A stretch of DNA of 64,000 nt from Sphingomonas metalli (lineage in GTDB: Bacteria; Pseudomonadota; Alphaproteobacteria; Sphingomonadales; Sphingomonadaceae). The position numbers and the translations under genes are program-made. The notes beneath the pieces are model-generated. The model saw only the letters and a list, made by a program, of their open reading frames with translations, made no database searches and was not told where the DNA came from. Each line of letters starts with the position of its first letter. Positions within the stretch are counted from its first letter, which is position 1. Location of the stretch: NCBI RefSeq assembly GCF_014641735.1, contig NZ_BMIH01000001.1:831001-895000 (forward strand), written 5' to 3'. Shown here one piece after another: positions 57,713-64,000 of the stretch.

Positions 57713-58266
57713 GGTCGATCGACTCCATGATCGGCGACCTGATCGTCCGCGAGGGCGACTATGTCGACCACCCCGCCGATCGCGGCGGCCCGACCCGCTG
57801 GGGCATCACCCAGGCCAAGGCCCGGGAGCACGGGTACCGCGGCCGGATGCAGGATCTACCGCAGGCGACCGCCCGCGAGATCTACTGGCAGCAGTTCGTC
57901 CTCGCGCCCGGGATCAACCGCATCGCCGCGCGCTCCGTCGCGATCGCGGCCGAGGCGCTCGACACCGGCGTCAACATGGGCGCGCCGATCGGCGTCATGT
58001 TCCTGCAGACCGCCCTCAACGCGCTCAACCGGCAGGGCCGCGACTGGCCGGATCTCGCCAAGGTCGACGGCAACTTCGGCCCGCTCTCCGACGCCGCGCT
58101 CGCCACCTGCATCCGGGTACGCGCCCATGATGATTGGGAGGCGGTGCTGCTCGCTGCGATGAACGGCCAGCAGCTCGCCCGCTATCTCGACATCATGGAT
58201 CGCCGGCCGAACCAGGAAGCCTTCGGCTGGGGCTGGATCCGCAACCGCGTCGCCCTCGCCGCCTGA
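57709..58266 (+). CDS. Endolysin, glycoside hydrolase family 108 (N-acetylmuramidase)
   Basis: 185 aa. The N-terminal family signature is intact: LIVREGDYVDHPADRGGPTR then WGIT, with the catalytic Glu at residue 15. YWQQFVLAPGINRI, SVAIAAEALDTGVNMGAPIG and LQTALNALNRQG follow, ending with the peptidoglycan-binding-like AFGWGWIRNRV. No signal peptide, so release depends on a holin. Confidence 0.93.
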   Translation: MRSIDSMIGDLIVREGDYVDHPADRGGPTRWGITQAKAREHGYRGRMQDLPQATAREIYWQQFVLAPGINRIAARSVAIAAEALDTGVNMGAPIGVMFLQTALNALNRQGRDWPDLAKVDGNFGPLSDAALATCIRVRAHDDWEAVLLAAMNGQQLARYLDIMDRRPNQEAFGWGWIRNRVALAA

Positions 58267-58283
58267 CCCCAAGGAGAACCTCC

Positions 58284-58598
58284 ATGCGCTGCATCCTCGT
58301 CCTCGCCCTGGCGGCGAGCCTGTCCGCCTGCGCCACGTCCGGCGCGCACCTGACCCCCGCCGCTGCGAGCGGCGCGATCACGACCGCGCAGGCGACCTTC
58401 GACAGCGCGCGGGCCTTCGCCGCGATCTTCATGCCATTCCTGTCCGACGCGCAGCGCGCCCGGGTGGACGCGATCGCCGACGTCGCCGCGCAGGCGCTCG
58501 AGACCGCCCGCACCGCCACCACCGCTGCGGCGCGTGCCCAGGCGCTGGCCGACGCGAAGAAGGCGACCGCCGAATACCAGCTGGCGACCGGCAACTGA
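58284..58598 (+). CDS. Small lipoprotein, spanin-like
   Basis: 104 aa with a lipobox (LAASLSAC, Cys16), AAGGAG ribosome site, then a helical Ala-rich body (LSDAQRARVDAIADVAAQAL). It lies directly after the endolysin, the site of outer-membrane spanin subunits. Assignment is from position and topology. Confidence 0.68.
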   Translation: MRCILVLALAASLSACATSGAHLTPAAASGAITTAQATFDSARAFAAIFMPFLSDAQRARVDAIADVAAQALETARTATTAAARAQALADAKKATAEYQLATGN

Positions 58599-58620
58599 TC
58601 GGCAGCGGAAGGAGACGCCT

Positions 58621-58896
58621 ATGGTTGACCCCTATGCGAACGTGTTCCGCGGGATCTCGGATCCCGGCGAGCACTCCGAGCTGGTGACGCCTTCGGACAC
58701 CACCGACCTGCCGGTCACGCCGAAGTTCTTCTATGTGGGCTATGGCGGCGACGTCGCCCTGATCGGTGACAACGCTCCCGCCGGCGCTGCGCCGACGATT
58801 TGGCCGAACGTGCAGAATGGAGGCTACGTCCTCAAGAGTGCGCGGCGAATCTGCGCGACCGGCACGACCGCCAGCGGCATCGTCGCGATCTTCTGA
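58621..58896 (+). CDS. Spike base protein (RCAP_Rcc01079-like)
   Basis: 91 aa. TPSDTTDLPVTPKFFYVGYG, DVALIGDNAPAGAA, WPNVQNGGYVLKSARRI and TGTTASGIVAIF correspond to the base protein of receptor-binding spikes in Rhodobacter gene transfer agent and related alphaproteobacterial phages. GGAAGGAG precedes the ATG. Confidence 0.82.
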   Translation: MVDPYANVFRGISDPGEHSELVTPSDTTDLPVTPKFFYVGYGGDVALIGDNAPAGAAPTIWPNVQNGGYVLKSARRICATGTTASGIVAIF

Positions 58897-59015
58897 TGCG
58901 GGCCGCCTTTGCCCTCCGCGTGGCCGCGCTGTCGCGCGCCATCGCCGCGATCGCCCGGCGCTGGGCGGACGCCGACACCTGGACCGACACTCTGACCTGG
59001 AAGGACGCCGAATGA
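58896..59015 (+). CDS. Tiny protein bridging spike base and tail spike genes
   Basis: 39 aa, stop of the previous gene overlapped by 1 nt and ATGA overlap with the next. Starts MRAAFALRVAALSRAIAAIA and ends ADTWTDTLTWKDAE. The ends are in translational coupling range, but independent evidence for expression is lacking. Confidence 0.5.
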   Translation: MRAAFALRVAALSRAIAAIARRWADADTWTDTLTWKDAE

Positions 59016-61366
59016 GCGTGCTCGAGACGATCCCCAATGGTGCGTCCTACAAGGATGTGCGCGACACCATGAACGACGTGCTCGCCTGGAAGAAGGGTAT
59101 CATCGCCGGCGGTGGTACGCCGACGCCTACCCCCACGCCGGCGCCGACCTTCACCACGCCTGCGTCGATCACCAGCGACGGCACGCCCCAGGTCGGCGAG
59201 ACGCTGACGGGCAACGATGGCGTTGTGGCGAATGGCTCGATCTCCGCCCGCGCCTGGCTCCTGGCGGGCGCGACGGTGTCGACCTCGGCACAGTTCACGC
59301 CGCAACAGGCTGGCAATTACACGTACCGGGCGACCGCGTCGGGCGCTGGTGGAACGACCAATAGCAGCGCGACAGTCACAGTTGCTGCTGCCACGCCGAC
59401 CCCGACCCCGACGCCGGCGACGTTCGCGATGACGCAGCTTCCGTCATCGAACCGGGTCTATCAGCGCTCCACCAAGACGGGTGGTGGACCGAACAAGGGC
59501 ACCGGCACGATCCCGGTGAACCTGAACGTCACGGCATCCGGCGGGATCTATGCCCGCACCAGGGCTGCCGATGGCACGACCGTGCTGCAATCCGCCTGGC
59601 TGGCGGTGAACAACGCCCCCGTGGCGAACGGACCCGTCGACATCAGCGGCGTTGAGGCCCGCAACCAGTACTTTTTCCTCGACCTTGCGCCGAGCGCTAC
59701 CGGACCTTGGACAAACGGCACCGTGCTGGTCGCGATGGGCCGCCTCATCTACCTGTCGGGTCAGTCCCTCCAGGTGCGCAATTTCCGCAGTTCCGGCGAC
59801 GCCACCACGATCTCCGGGGCGGGCGTGACCTTCGGAGGCAAGGGCGCTGTACTCGGTGGCGGACCGGAGATCGGTACCTCGGGGGCTTGGGTGCAGCCCT
59901 CCGACGCGGGGCCGGTCACATCAGCAGGCGCGGCCGAGCTCATCAACCTTCAGGCAAACGCCTTCGGCGTGTGCGTGGGCCTCGTCATGACCGCGGTTGG
60001 TAACTCCAGCGTGCAGGCTTGGCAGCCGGGCGGAGACTATCTGAACGCCGCGGTCGCGGCCATCAACGCTGCCGGCAGCAAGTTCGAGGCCGCCTGGTGG
60101 TACCAGGGCCACAGCGACGCGGGGCGCATCGTCAAGGACGTCCGGGCCGAGTTCAAGAGCATGATGGACGCTCTCGCGGGCGCCATGATCGGCAGCCCGC
60201 CCTCCTGGTACTTCACGGCCATCCCGAACATCAACTCGACCAACTACGGCAACAACCAGTCTCGCAACGGCATCCGAGGCATGTACGAGGACTATGCCAA
60301 GCTCACAGCGGCGACCTACCTCCCCATGGAGGATATCCAGCTGCTGTCCGGCGAAGGCGTCCACTGCACGCAGGCAGGTTCCTTGAGGCAGGTGCAGCAC
60401 TTCCACCGTGCAACCGGCAAGGAGCTGGGCGGACCGGGCGATCAGGGCTGCGTCTACGGTGTGCCCACCGTCAGCGGCACCACCGTCACGCTGCCGTACA
60501 CGCTGATCAGCGGCGCCACCAACGTCACCACCGTCGGCGACCCTAAGCAGCGCTGGCGGGTATCCGATCTGGGTACGGAGGCCAGTCTTCCTATTACCTC
60601 CCTGACGTTCGGACCGACCGCTGCCACCATCGTGCTAGGCCAGGCACCTGCGAGCAGCGCCATTGAGGTCGGCCCATTCTTCCAGTCCGGAGATGACGGA
60701 AGGGCGGACATGGCCTTCGCCAATCTCAACGAGGGCGATGGTACAAACATGGTCGGGCGGGAGCTATTTGTACCTGGCCGCGCCATTCTCAGCCGCCCTA
60801 AGTTCAACCTCAACACAGCGAACATCACATTTGGCAGCGGGGGCGCCTTTGGGCAGGGACGCACGAGCGGTTACTTTGACGTGCCGATTCCGAGCGCCTT
60901 TGGCACGGTGTCGGTCGAGTTCTTCCTCACCGTGAACAACGTAAATGGCGGCATTCAGGTCATCACGACCCTGCCCGGCGACATGGGCTGGCTGGCCATC
61001 GACGGGACCCAAATGGGTTTCAACACGGACTGGCAATACACCTTGGCGGCCGGCCAGACCTATCATGTGGTTCTCGTCATTTCGGCGACCGGCAAAACCT
61101 GGTTCATGAACGGTCAGTTCGTGCAATTCGGCCCGCTGCAGGACCGTGGGACGGCCGGCCGAGGTGTCGGAATCGGCAGCTTGGGCGGCAACTACGTCTA
61201 CACCAGGGGCGTCATCGACGAGGTCGCGATGTTCTACAACCCGCAGCGGTACGACAAGGCCGGCTTCGCCGTGCCATCCGCCCCATACAGCGGCAACGAA
61301 GACGGCCTTCTCCACCTCTGGCACCTGGACGGCAACGGCACCGACAGCTGCACGCTCAATTCCTGA
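59012..61366 (+). CDS. Tail spike with SGNH-esterase-like and LamG-like domains
   Basis: 784 aa from ATG 59012. N-terminal 1-35 (LETIPNGASYKDVRDTMNDV) is the usual spike anchor after the base protein. An Ig-like Thr/Pro region follows. The middle has GRLIYLSGQSLQVRNF (a GQS nucleophile loop), WYFTAIPNI and LSGEGVHCTQAGSLRQVQHF, giving a plausible Ser and Asp/His set of sialate-O-acetylesterase-type SGNH enzymes. The end (GVGIGSLGGNYVYTRGVIDE, LHLWHLDGNGTD) is LamG-like. It likely binds or deacetylates host surface polysaccharide. Confidence 0.78.
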   Translation: MSVLETIPNGASYKDVRDTMNDVLAWKKGIIAGGGTPTPTPTPAPTFTTPASITSDGTPQVGETLTGNDGVVANGSISARAWLLAGATVSTSAQFTPQQAGNYTYRATASGAGGTTNSSATVTVAAATPTPTPTPATFAMTQLPSSNRVYQRSTKTGGGPNKGTGTIPVNLNVTASGGIYARTRAADGTTVLQSAWLAVNNAPVANGPVDISGVEARNQYFFLDLAPSATGPWTNGTVLVAMGRLIYLSGQSLQVRNFRSSGDATTISGAGVTFGGKGAVLGGGPEIGTSGAWVQPSDAGPVTSAGAAELINLQANAFGVCVGLVMTAVGNSSVQAWQPGGDYLNAAVAAINAAGSKFEAAWWYQGHSDAGRIVKDVRAEFKSMMDALAGAMIGSPPSWYFTAIPNINSTNYGNNQSRNGIRGMYEDYAKLTAATYLPMEDIQLLSGEGVHCTQAGSLRQVQHFHRATGKELGGPGDQGCVYGVPTVSGTTVTLPYTLISGATNVTTVGDPKQRWRVSDLGTEASLPITSLTFGPTAATIVLGQAPASSAIEVGPFFQSGDDGRADMAFANLNEGDGTNMVGRELFVPGRAILSRPKFNLNTANITFGSGGAFGQGRTSGYFDVPIPSAFGTVSVEFFLTVNNVNGGIQVITTLPGDMGWLAIDGTQMGFNTDWQYTLAAGQTYHVVLVISATGKTWFMNGQFVQFGPLQDRGTAGRGVGIGSLGGNYVYTRGVIDEVAMFYNPQRYDKAGFAVPSAPYSGNEDGLLHLWHLDGNGTDSCTLNS

Positions 61367-61381
61367 ACGGAGACCACCAGC

Positions 61382-63370
61382 ATGCGCATATATCTCGCTG
61401 CACTTGCGACGTTCCTTTCGCTCGGCCTCGCTTCGCCCGGATCGGCGCAGACCGTGTCGGGCTGCGGCACCGTGGCGATCCCGAAGGCCGACCGCACCAG
61501 CCGGACGAAGCTGACCGCCGGCGCCGCCTGTTTTGACAAGGCGGCCAGCGTCGCGACCGGCGCGGCCGAGGCGCGCCGCGCGGCGATCGCTGCGCTGCCC
61601 ACCCCGACGCCGTCCCCCAGCCCGACCCCGATTCCGGCGTCCGCGCCCAGCCCGGCGCCGGCCGAACAGTCGTGGAAGGACTGCGCGGGCGAAGGCGAGG
61701 CCTGCACCTTCATCGGTCAGGCTCGGGTGCGTTTCGGCGCAAACGGCAAGTTCGTGACCAAGGTGTTCAACAGCGGCACCCAGTGCGGCAACCAGGTGTT
61801 CGGCGATCCGGCACCGGGCGCCGCCAAGCGGTGCAGCTGGCAGCCGACCGACGGCAGCGAGCCGGTCACGGCCGATACGCCCAAGGCGCTGATCCCGGCG
61901 GGCGCTCGCGCCTGGCCGGTCGTCGCCAAGCCGACCACCATGCGCGGGCTGCTCGGCATCAACATCGCCGGCCCGGGCGCCTGGTTCTCGGGTGACCAGA
62001 CCTATGTGAACCTGCTGCGCGGCGCCGAGTGGCGAGTGCGCGGCTGGGAATATGCTGCCCGCAGCGATCTCGGTACCGACGGCATCCCCAAGCCCGAGCT
62101 GGTGGCAGCCCTGCAGCCGCTGGCAATCATCAAGCCGGCGCTGGGCAGCCAGACCCGCGACGTGGCTGCCTTCTGCACCTGGAAGGGCAAGGGCACCGTC
62201 ACGATCGAGGGCGCGGTCCATACTGGCCTCCGCTATTCCGACCATCGCGCCGACCTGATCTTCGTCGCCAACCGCGATATGTCGAAGATGACCTGGCTGA
62301 AGATCGGGGCGAGCGATCCGGCTGACCCGATTCGCGATCTCGACTGCCGCGCCGCGGCCGATGCCGGCATCACCGACCTCTTCCTGCCGGACGTGGTCGC
62401 CTACTACGGTAACTTCGGCACGCTGCGCATGCTCGACGCCTCCGGCGTCAACGGCAGCGGCAAGTGGCGCTGGGAGAGCCGCACGCTGCCGGGCGACCTC
62501 ACGCTGGGCGGCGATGGCGGCATGCCGCTCGAGCACCAGGTCGCGCTCGCCGCGGCGGCCGGCGCCGATGCCTGGTACAATCTCAGCTGGAACGCCGACG
62601 AGGAGTTCCAGCGCCGCATGGCGCAGCTGATCCATGATGCCACGCCTGCCGATCGGCACGTCTATATCGAGCTGTCCAACGAGACGTGGAATTTCAGCTT
62701 CCCAGTCGCCGGCCAGGCCATGACTGACGGCGCGGCGCTCAACCTTTCCGGCGACGGCGACGCCTTCAAGTCGGGCCTGCTGCTCTACGCGCAGCGCGTT
62801 GCGGCGCTGATGCGGATCTGGACGCCGATCTTCGCCGACCGCCCCGGACAGCTCGTCCGCGTGGCCGCGACCCAGCAGGACAATCCCTGGACCGCCGGCG
62901 TGGTCGTCGGGGAGAGCGGCCTCGGCCGGTCGGGGCTGATCGATGCGCTGGCAGTCGCGCCCTACTTCGGCGCGGCCGTCCCCGCCGCCAACCCGGGCGT
63001 GACCAGCCTCGACACGCTGTTCCCGCTGCTGCGCGCCGACATGACGCGGATCCTCAGCACCAGCCAGGCGCAGAACCGCGCGATCGCGAAGCAGTACGGC
63101 CTGCGGCTCATCTCCTATGAGGGTGGCCAGCACGTCGTCAGCGACAATGTCGACGTCGTCGCCGGGCTCAACCGCGACCCGCGCATGGCCGCGCTCTACG
63201 GGCAGTACATCCCGGAGGCGATCGCCTCGAACGATGCTGACCTCCTGGTGCTGTTCTCGGCGACCGGATCGATCAGCAAGTGGGGCGCCTGGGGCATCCG
63301 GGAATATGCCGGCCAGCCGCGCGCCGACGCGCCCAAGCTCGACGCGGTCCTGACGGTGCTCGGCCGTTAA
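61382..63370 (+). CDS. Exported glycosidase-like protein with clan GH-A motifs
   Basis: 662 aa with a Sec signal peptide (MRIYLAALATFLSLGLASPGSAQ). A Pro/Thr linker follows (TPTPSPSPTPIPASAPSPAP), then a Cys-rich small domain (CAGEGEACTF, CGNQVF, RCSW). The large domain shows YIELSNETWNFSFP with N433-E434 (acid/base) and LISYEGGQHVV with E580 (nucleophile), the two carboxylates of retaining clan GH-A glycosidases. A phage gene with a signal peptide would act in the lysogen's envelope or outside. Substrate unknown. Confidence 0.7.
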   Translation: MRIYLAALATFLSLGLASPGSAQTVSGCGTVAIPKADRTSRTKLTAGAACFDKAASVATGAAEARRAAIAALPTPTPSPSPTPIPASAPSPAPAEQSWKDCAGEGEACTFIGQARVRFGANGKFVTKVFNSGTQCGNQVFGDPAPGAAKRCSWQPTDGSEPVTADTPKALIPAGARAWPVVAKPTTMRGLLGINIAGPGAWFSGDQTYVNLLRGAEWRVRGWEYAARSDLGTDGIPKPELVAALQPLAIIKPALGSQTRDVAAFCTWKGKGTVTIEGAVHTGLRYSDHRADLIFVANRDMSKMTWLKIGASDPADPIRDLDCRAAADAGITDLFLPDVVAYYGNFGTLRMLDASGVNGSGKWRWESRTLPGDLTLGGDGGMPLEHQVALAAAAGADAWYNLSWNADEEFQRRMAQLIHDATPADRHVYIELSNETWNFSFPVAGQAMTDGAALNLSGDGDAFKSGLLLYAQRVAALMRIWTPIFADRPGQLVRVAATQQDNPWTAGVVVGESGLGRSGLIDALAVAPYFGAAVPAANPGVTSLDTLFPLLRADMTRILSTSQAQNRAIAKQYGLRLISYEGGQHVVSDNVDVVAGLNRDPRMAALYGQYIPEAIASNDADLLVLFSATGSISKWGAWGIREYAGQPRADAPKLDAVLTVLGR

Positions 63371-63522
63371 CCTTCGATGTGGCGCGGCGGTCTCATGGAT
63401 CGTTGCGCCACATCAACCGCGCTGATCCAGATCGCATATTCGCATATCTATCGCAGCTAGGATCCTGTCCTTCACTCGACGTCGCCAGCCTCACGCCGGC
63501 GATGCGACTGGAAGGGAAAGCA

Positions 63523-63666
63523 TTGTCACGCATCATCGCCTGGATCCGTCGCTGGCTTCGCGGGGCGGAGGCCATCCGAAACGCGCCGAAGGGCCGATGC
63601 GCGATCTGCGGCACCTCGACACCAGACGATAATATCTGCGCCGGCTGCGGCCCGGGCGGCTGGTAG
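63523..63666 (+). CDS. Tiny Cys4 zinc-ribbon-like protein
   Basis: 47 aa from TTG 63523, which has GGAAGGGAAAG just upstream; ATG 63502 is the alternative. A basic helix (SRIIAWIRRWLRGAEAIRN) is followed by CAICGTSTPDDNICAGCG, a Cys4 ribbon. It ends right before the converging small gene. No family recognised. Confidence 0.5.
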   Translation: MSRIIAWIRRWLRGAEAIRNAPKGRCAICGTSTPDDNICAGCGPGGW

Positions 63667-63849
63667 CTAGCTGCGCGCGCTCTCGATCGCGGCGTCCGCC
63701 AGCTGGCGCATCAGCTGCTGCCAATAGTCCGGCGCCCGCTCCCAGGGTACGTCCTCGAGGTGGCCGTTGCGCCGGCTCTCCCATAGGTCACCGGCGATCT
63801 TCTCGCGTAGCGACTCATGATCGTTCGTGGTGCAGATCCGACACGCCAT
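63667..63849 (-). CDS. Small unknown protein (60 aa)
   Basis: Begins MACRICTTNDHESLREKIAG with a CxxC, then charged and helical (APDYWQQLMRQLADAAIESA). It converges on the previous small gene, sharing no bases. A strand switch here suggests a cargo area beyond the late operon. Function unknown. Confidence 0.5.
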   Translation of the reverse strand: MACRICTTNDHESLREKIAGDLWESRRNGHLEDVPWERAPDYWQQLMRQLADAAIESARS

Positions 63850-63890
63850 GCGGGTTGATTACCGTTCCCGCTTCGTTCCATCAAGGCGCG

Positions 63891-64000
63891 ATGCGGAGCG
63901 CGGAGCGAATCAAGTTGGAGCTGGCGGTGGCGGTACTGCGCCAGGCGATCGGCCGCGATGATCCCGCCGCGGTCCGCTCCGAGGCGATCCGCCTGGCGCT
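63891..64000 (+). CDS. Start of an open frame cut by the window end
   Basis: An open frame from ATG 63891 (MRSAERIKLELAVAVLRQAI) to the last base, divergent from the preceding small gene. Only 36 codons are visible; helical and charged. It could be prophage or host. Confidence 0.35.
   Translation, partial: MRSAERIKLELAVAVLRQAIGRDDPAAVRSEAIRLA

Larger units (their letters stand above)
24785..64000. mobile_element. Prophage integrated at tRNA-Val (right end not seen)
   Basis: The element has an integrase next to a tRNA 3' end, divergent Cro/CI-like regulators with operators, a leftward early operon and a rightward late operon in HK97-like order, with lysis genes and tail spike. The single long tape-measure gene and tail tube indicate a long non-contractile tail (siphophage). 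Gene content looks complete for morphogenesis. No copy of the tRNA 3' end occurs near the right edge, so attR is outside the window or diverged; the right limit given is simply the window end. Confidence 0.9.

Noticed and set aside
1..64000. CRISPR arrays and rRNA genes
   Set aside because: No regularly spaced short direct repeats with spacers, and no rRNA-like sequence, were seen. The only regular array is the three 82-bp repeats, with gene-containing intervals of about 315 bp.

Overview
The window is about 68-70% G+C, with dense genes, GTG/ATG starts and translationally overlapped operons. It carries PEPxxWA-CTERM, sphingomonad-type TonB receptor, CpdR and a set of GC-rich palindromic intergenic repeats. 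Together these point to an alphaproteobacterium of the Sphingomonadales (Sphingomonas or a close relative). This is inferred from protein wording and repeat style; no 16S gene is present.

Chromosomal part (1-24,784). It opens inside a chemotaxis operon on the plus strand: cheA (5' end outside the window), cheR, cheB, cheD, cheY, cheW, a second cheB-like gene that has lost its catalytic serine, and a small unknown gene. A 16-bp perfect palindrome resembling parS (5998-6013) follows. Next, on the minus strand, are a large TonB-dependent receptor with a glycine-rich insert and two overlapping exported amidohydrolases. Then come a PEP-CTERM protein, a PaaG-like enoyl-CoA hydratase/isomerase with a LysR regulator, and the divergent leucine/isovalerate catabolic cluster (isovaleryl-CoA dehydrogenase, both methylcrotonyl-CoA carboxylase subunits, a MaoC hydratase). 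The biotin operon bioF-bioD-bioA follows on the minus strand; biotin is the cofactor of the neighbouring carboxylase. Between bioF and an N-formylglutamate amidohydrolase lies a strong small-RNA candidate: promoter-like elements, two hairpins, a CTCCTCCC stretch and an intrinsic terminator. cpdR and tRNA-Val(GAC) close this part.

Prophage (about 24,785 to beyond 63,370). A tyrosine integrase abuts the 3' end of tRNA-Val. A leftward operon in which almost every gene overlaps the next by 1-4 nt carries a DNA methyltransferase, a GapR-like protein, a HTH protein and small Cys-rich or membrane proteins. Cro-like and CI-like repressors diverge around two clear operators (30,699-30,764). Beyond CI is an accessory segment (31.5-34.5 kb): a HIRAN-domain protein, an exported protein, an array of three 82-bp repeats spaced about 400 bp apart with a tiny membrane-protein gene in each interval, and an A+T-richer HNH-type protein. 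The rightward early genes include DUF3164 and a NusG-like protein. The late genes follow HK97-like siphophage order: HNH nuclease, P27 terminase small subunit, large terminase, portal, ClpP-type protease, capsid, connectors, tail terminator, tail tube, a tail chaperone with a -1 frameshift site (GGGAAAC), tape measure, tail fibre, holin-like proteins, GH108 endolysin, spanin-like lipoprotein, spike base protein, SGNH/LamG tail spike, and an exported protein with clan GH-A glycosidase motifs. Structural-gene boundaries after the protease, capsid and tube carry strong GC hairpins. No right attachment site is visible, so the element probably continues past the window.

No stretch longer than 300 bases lacks a gene.
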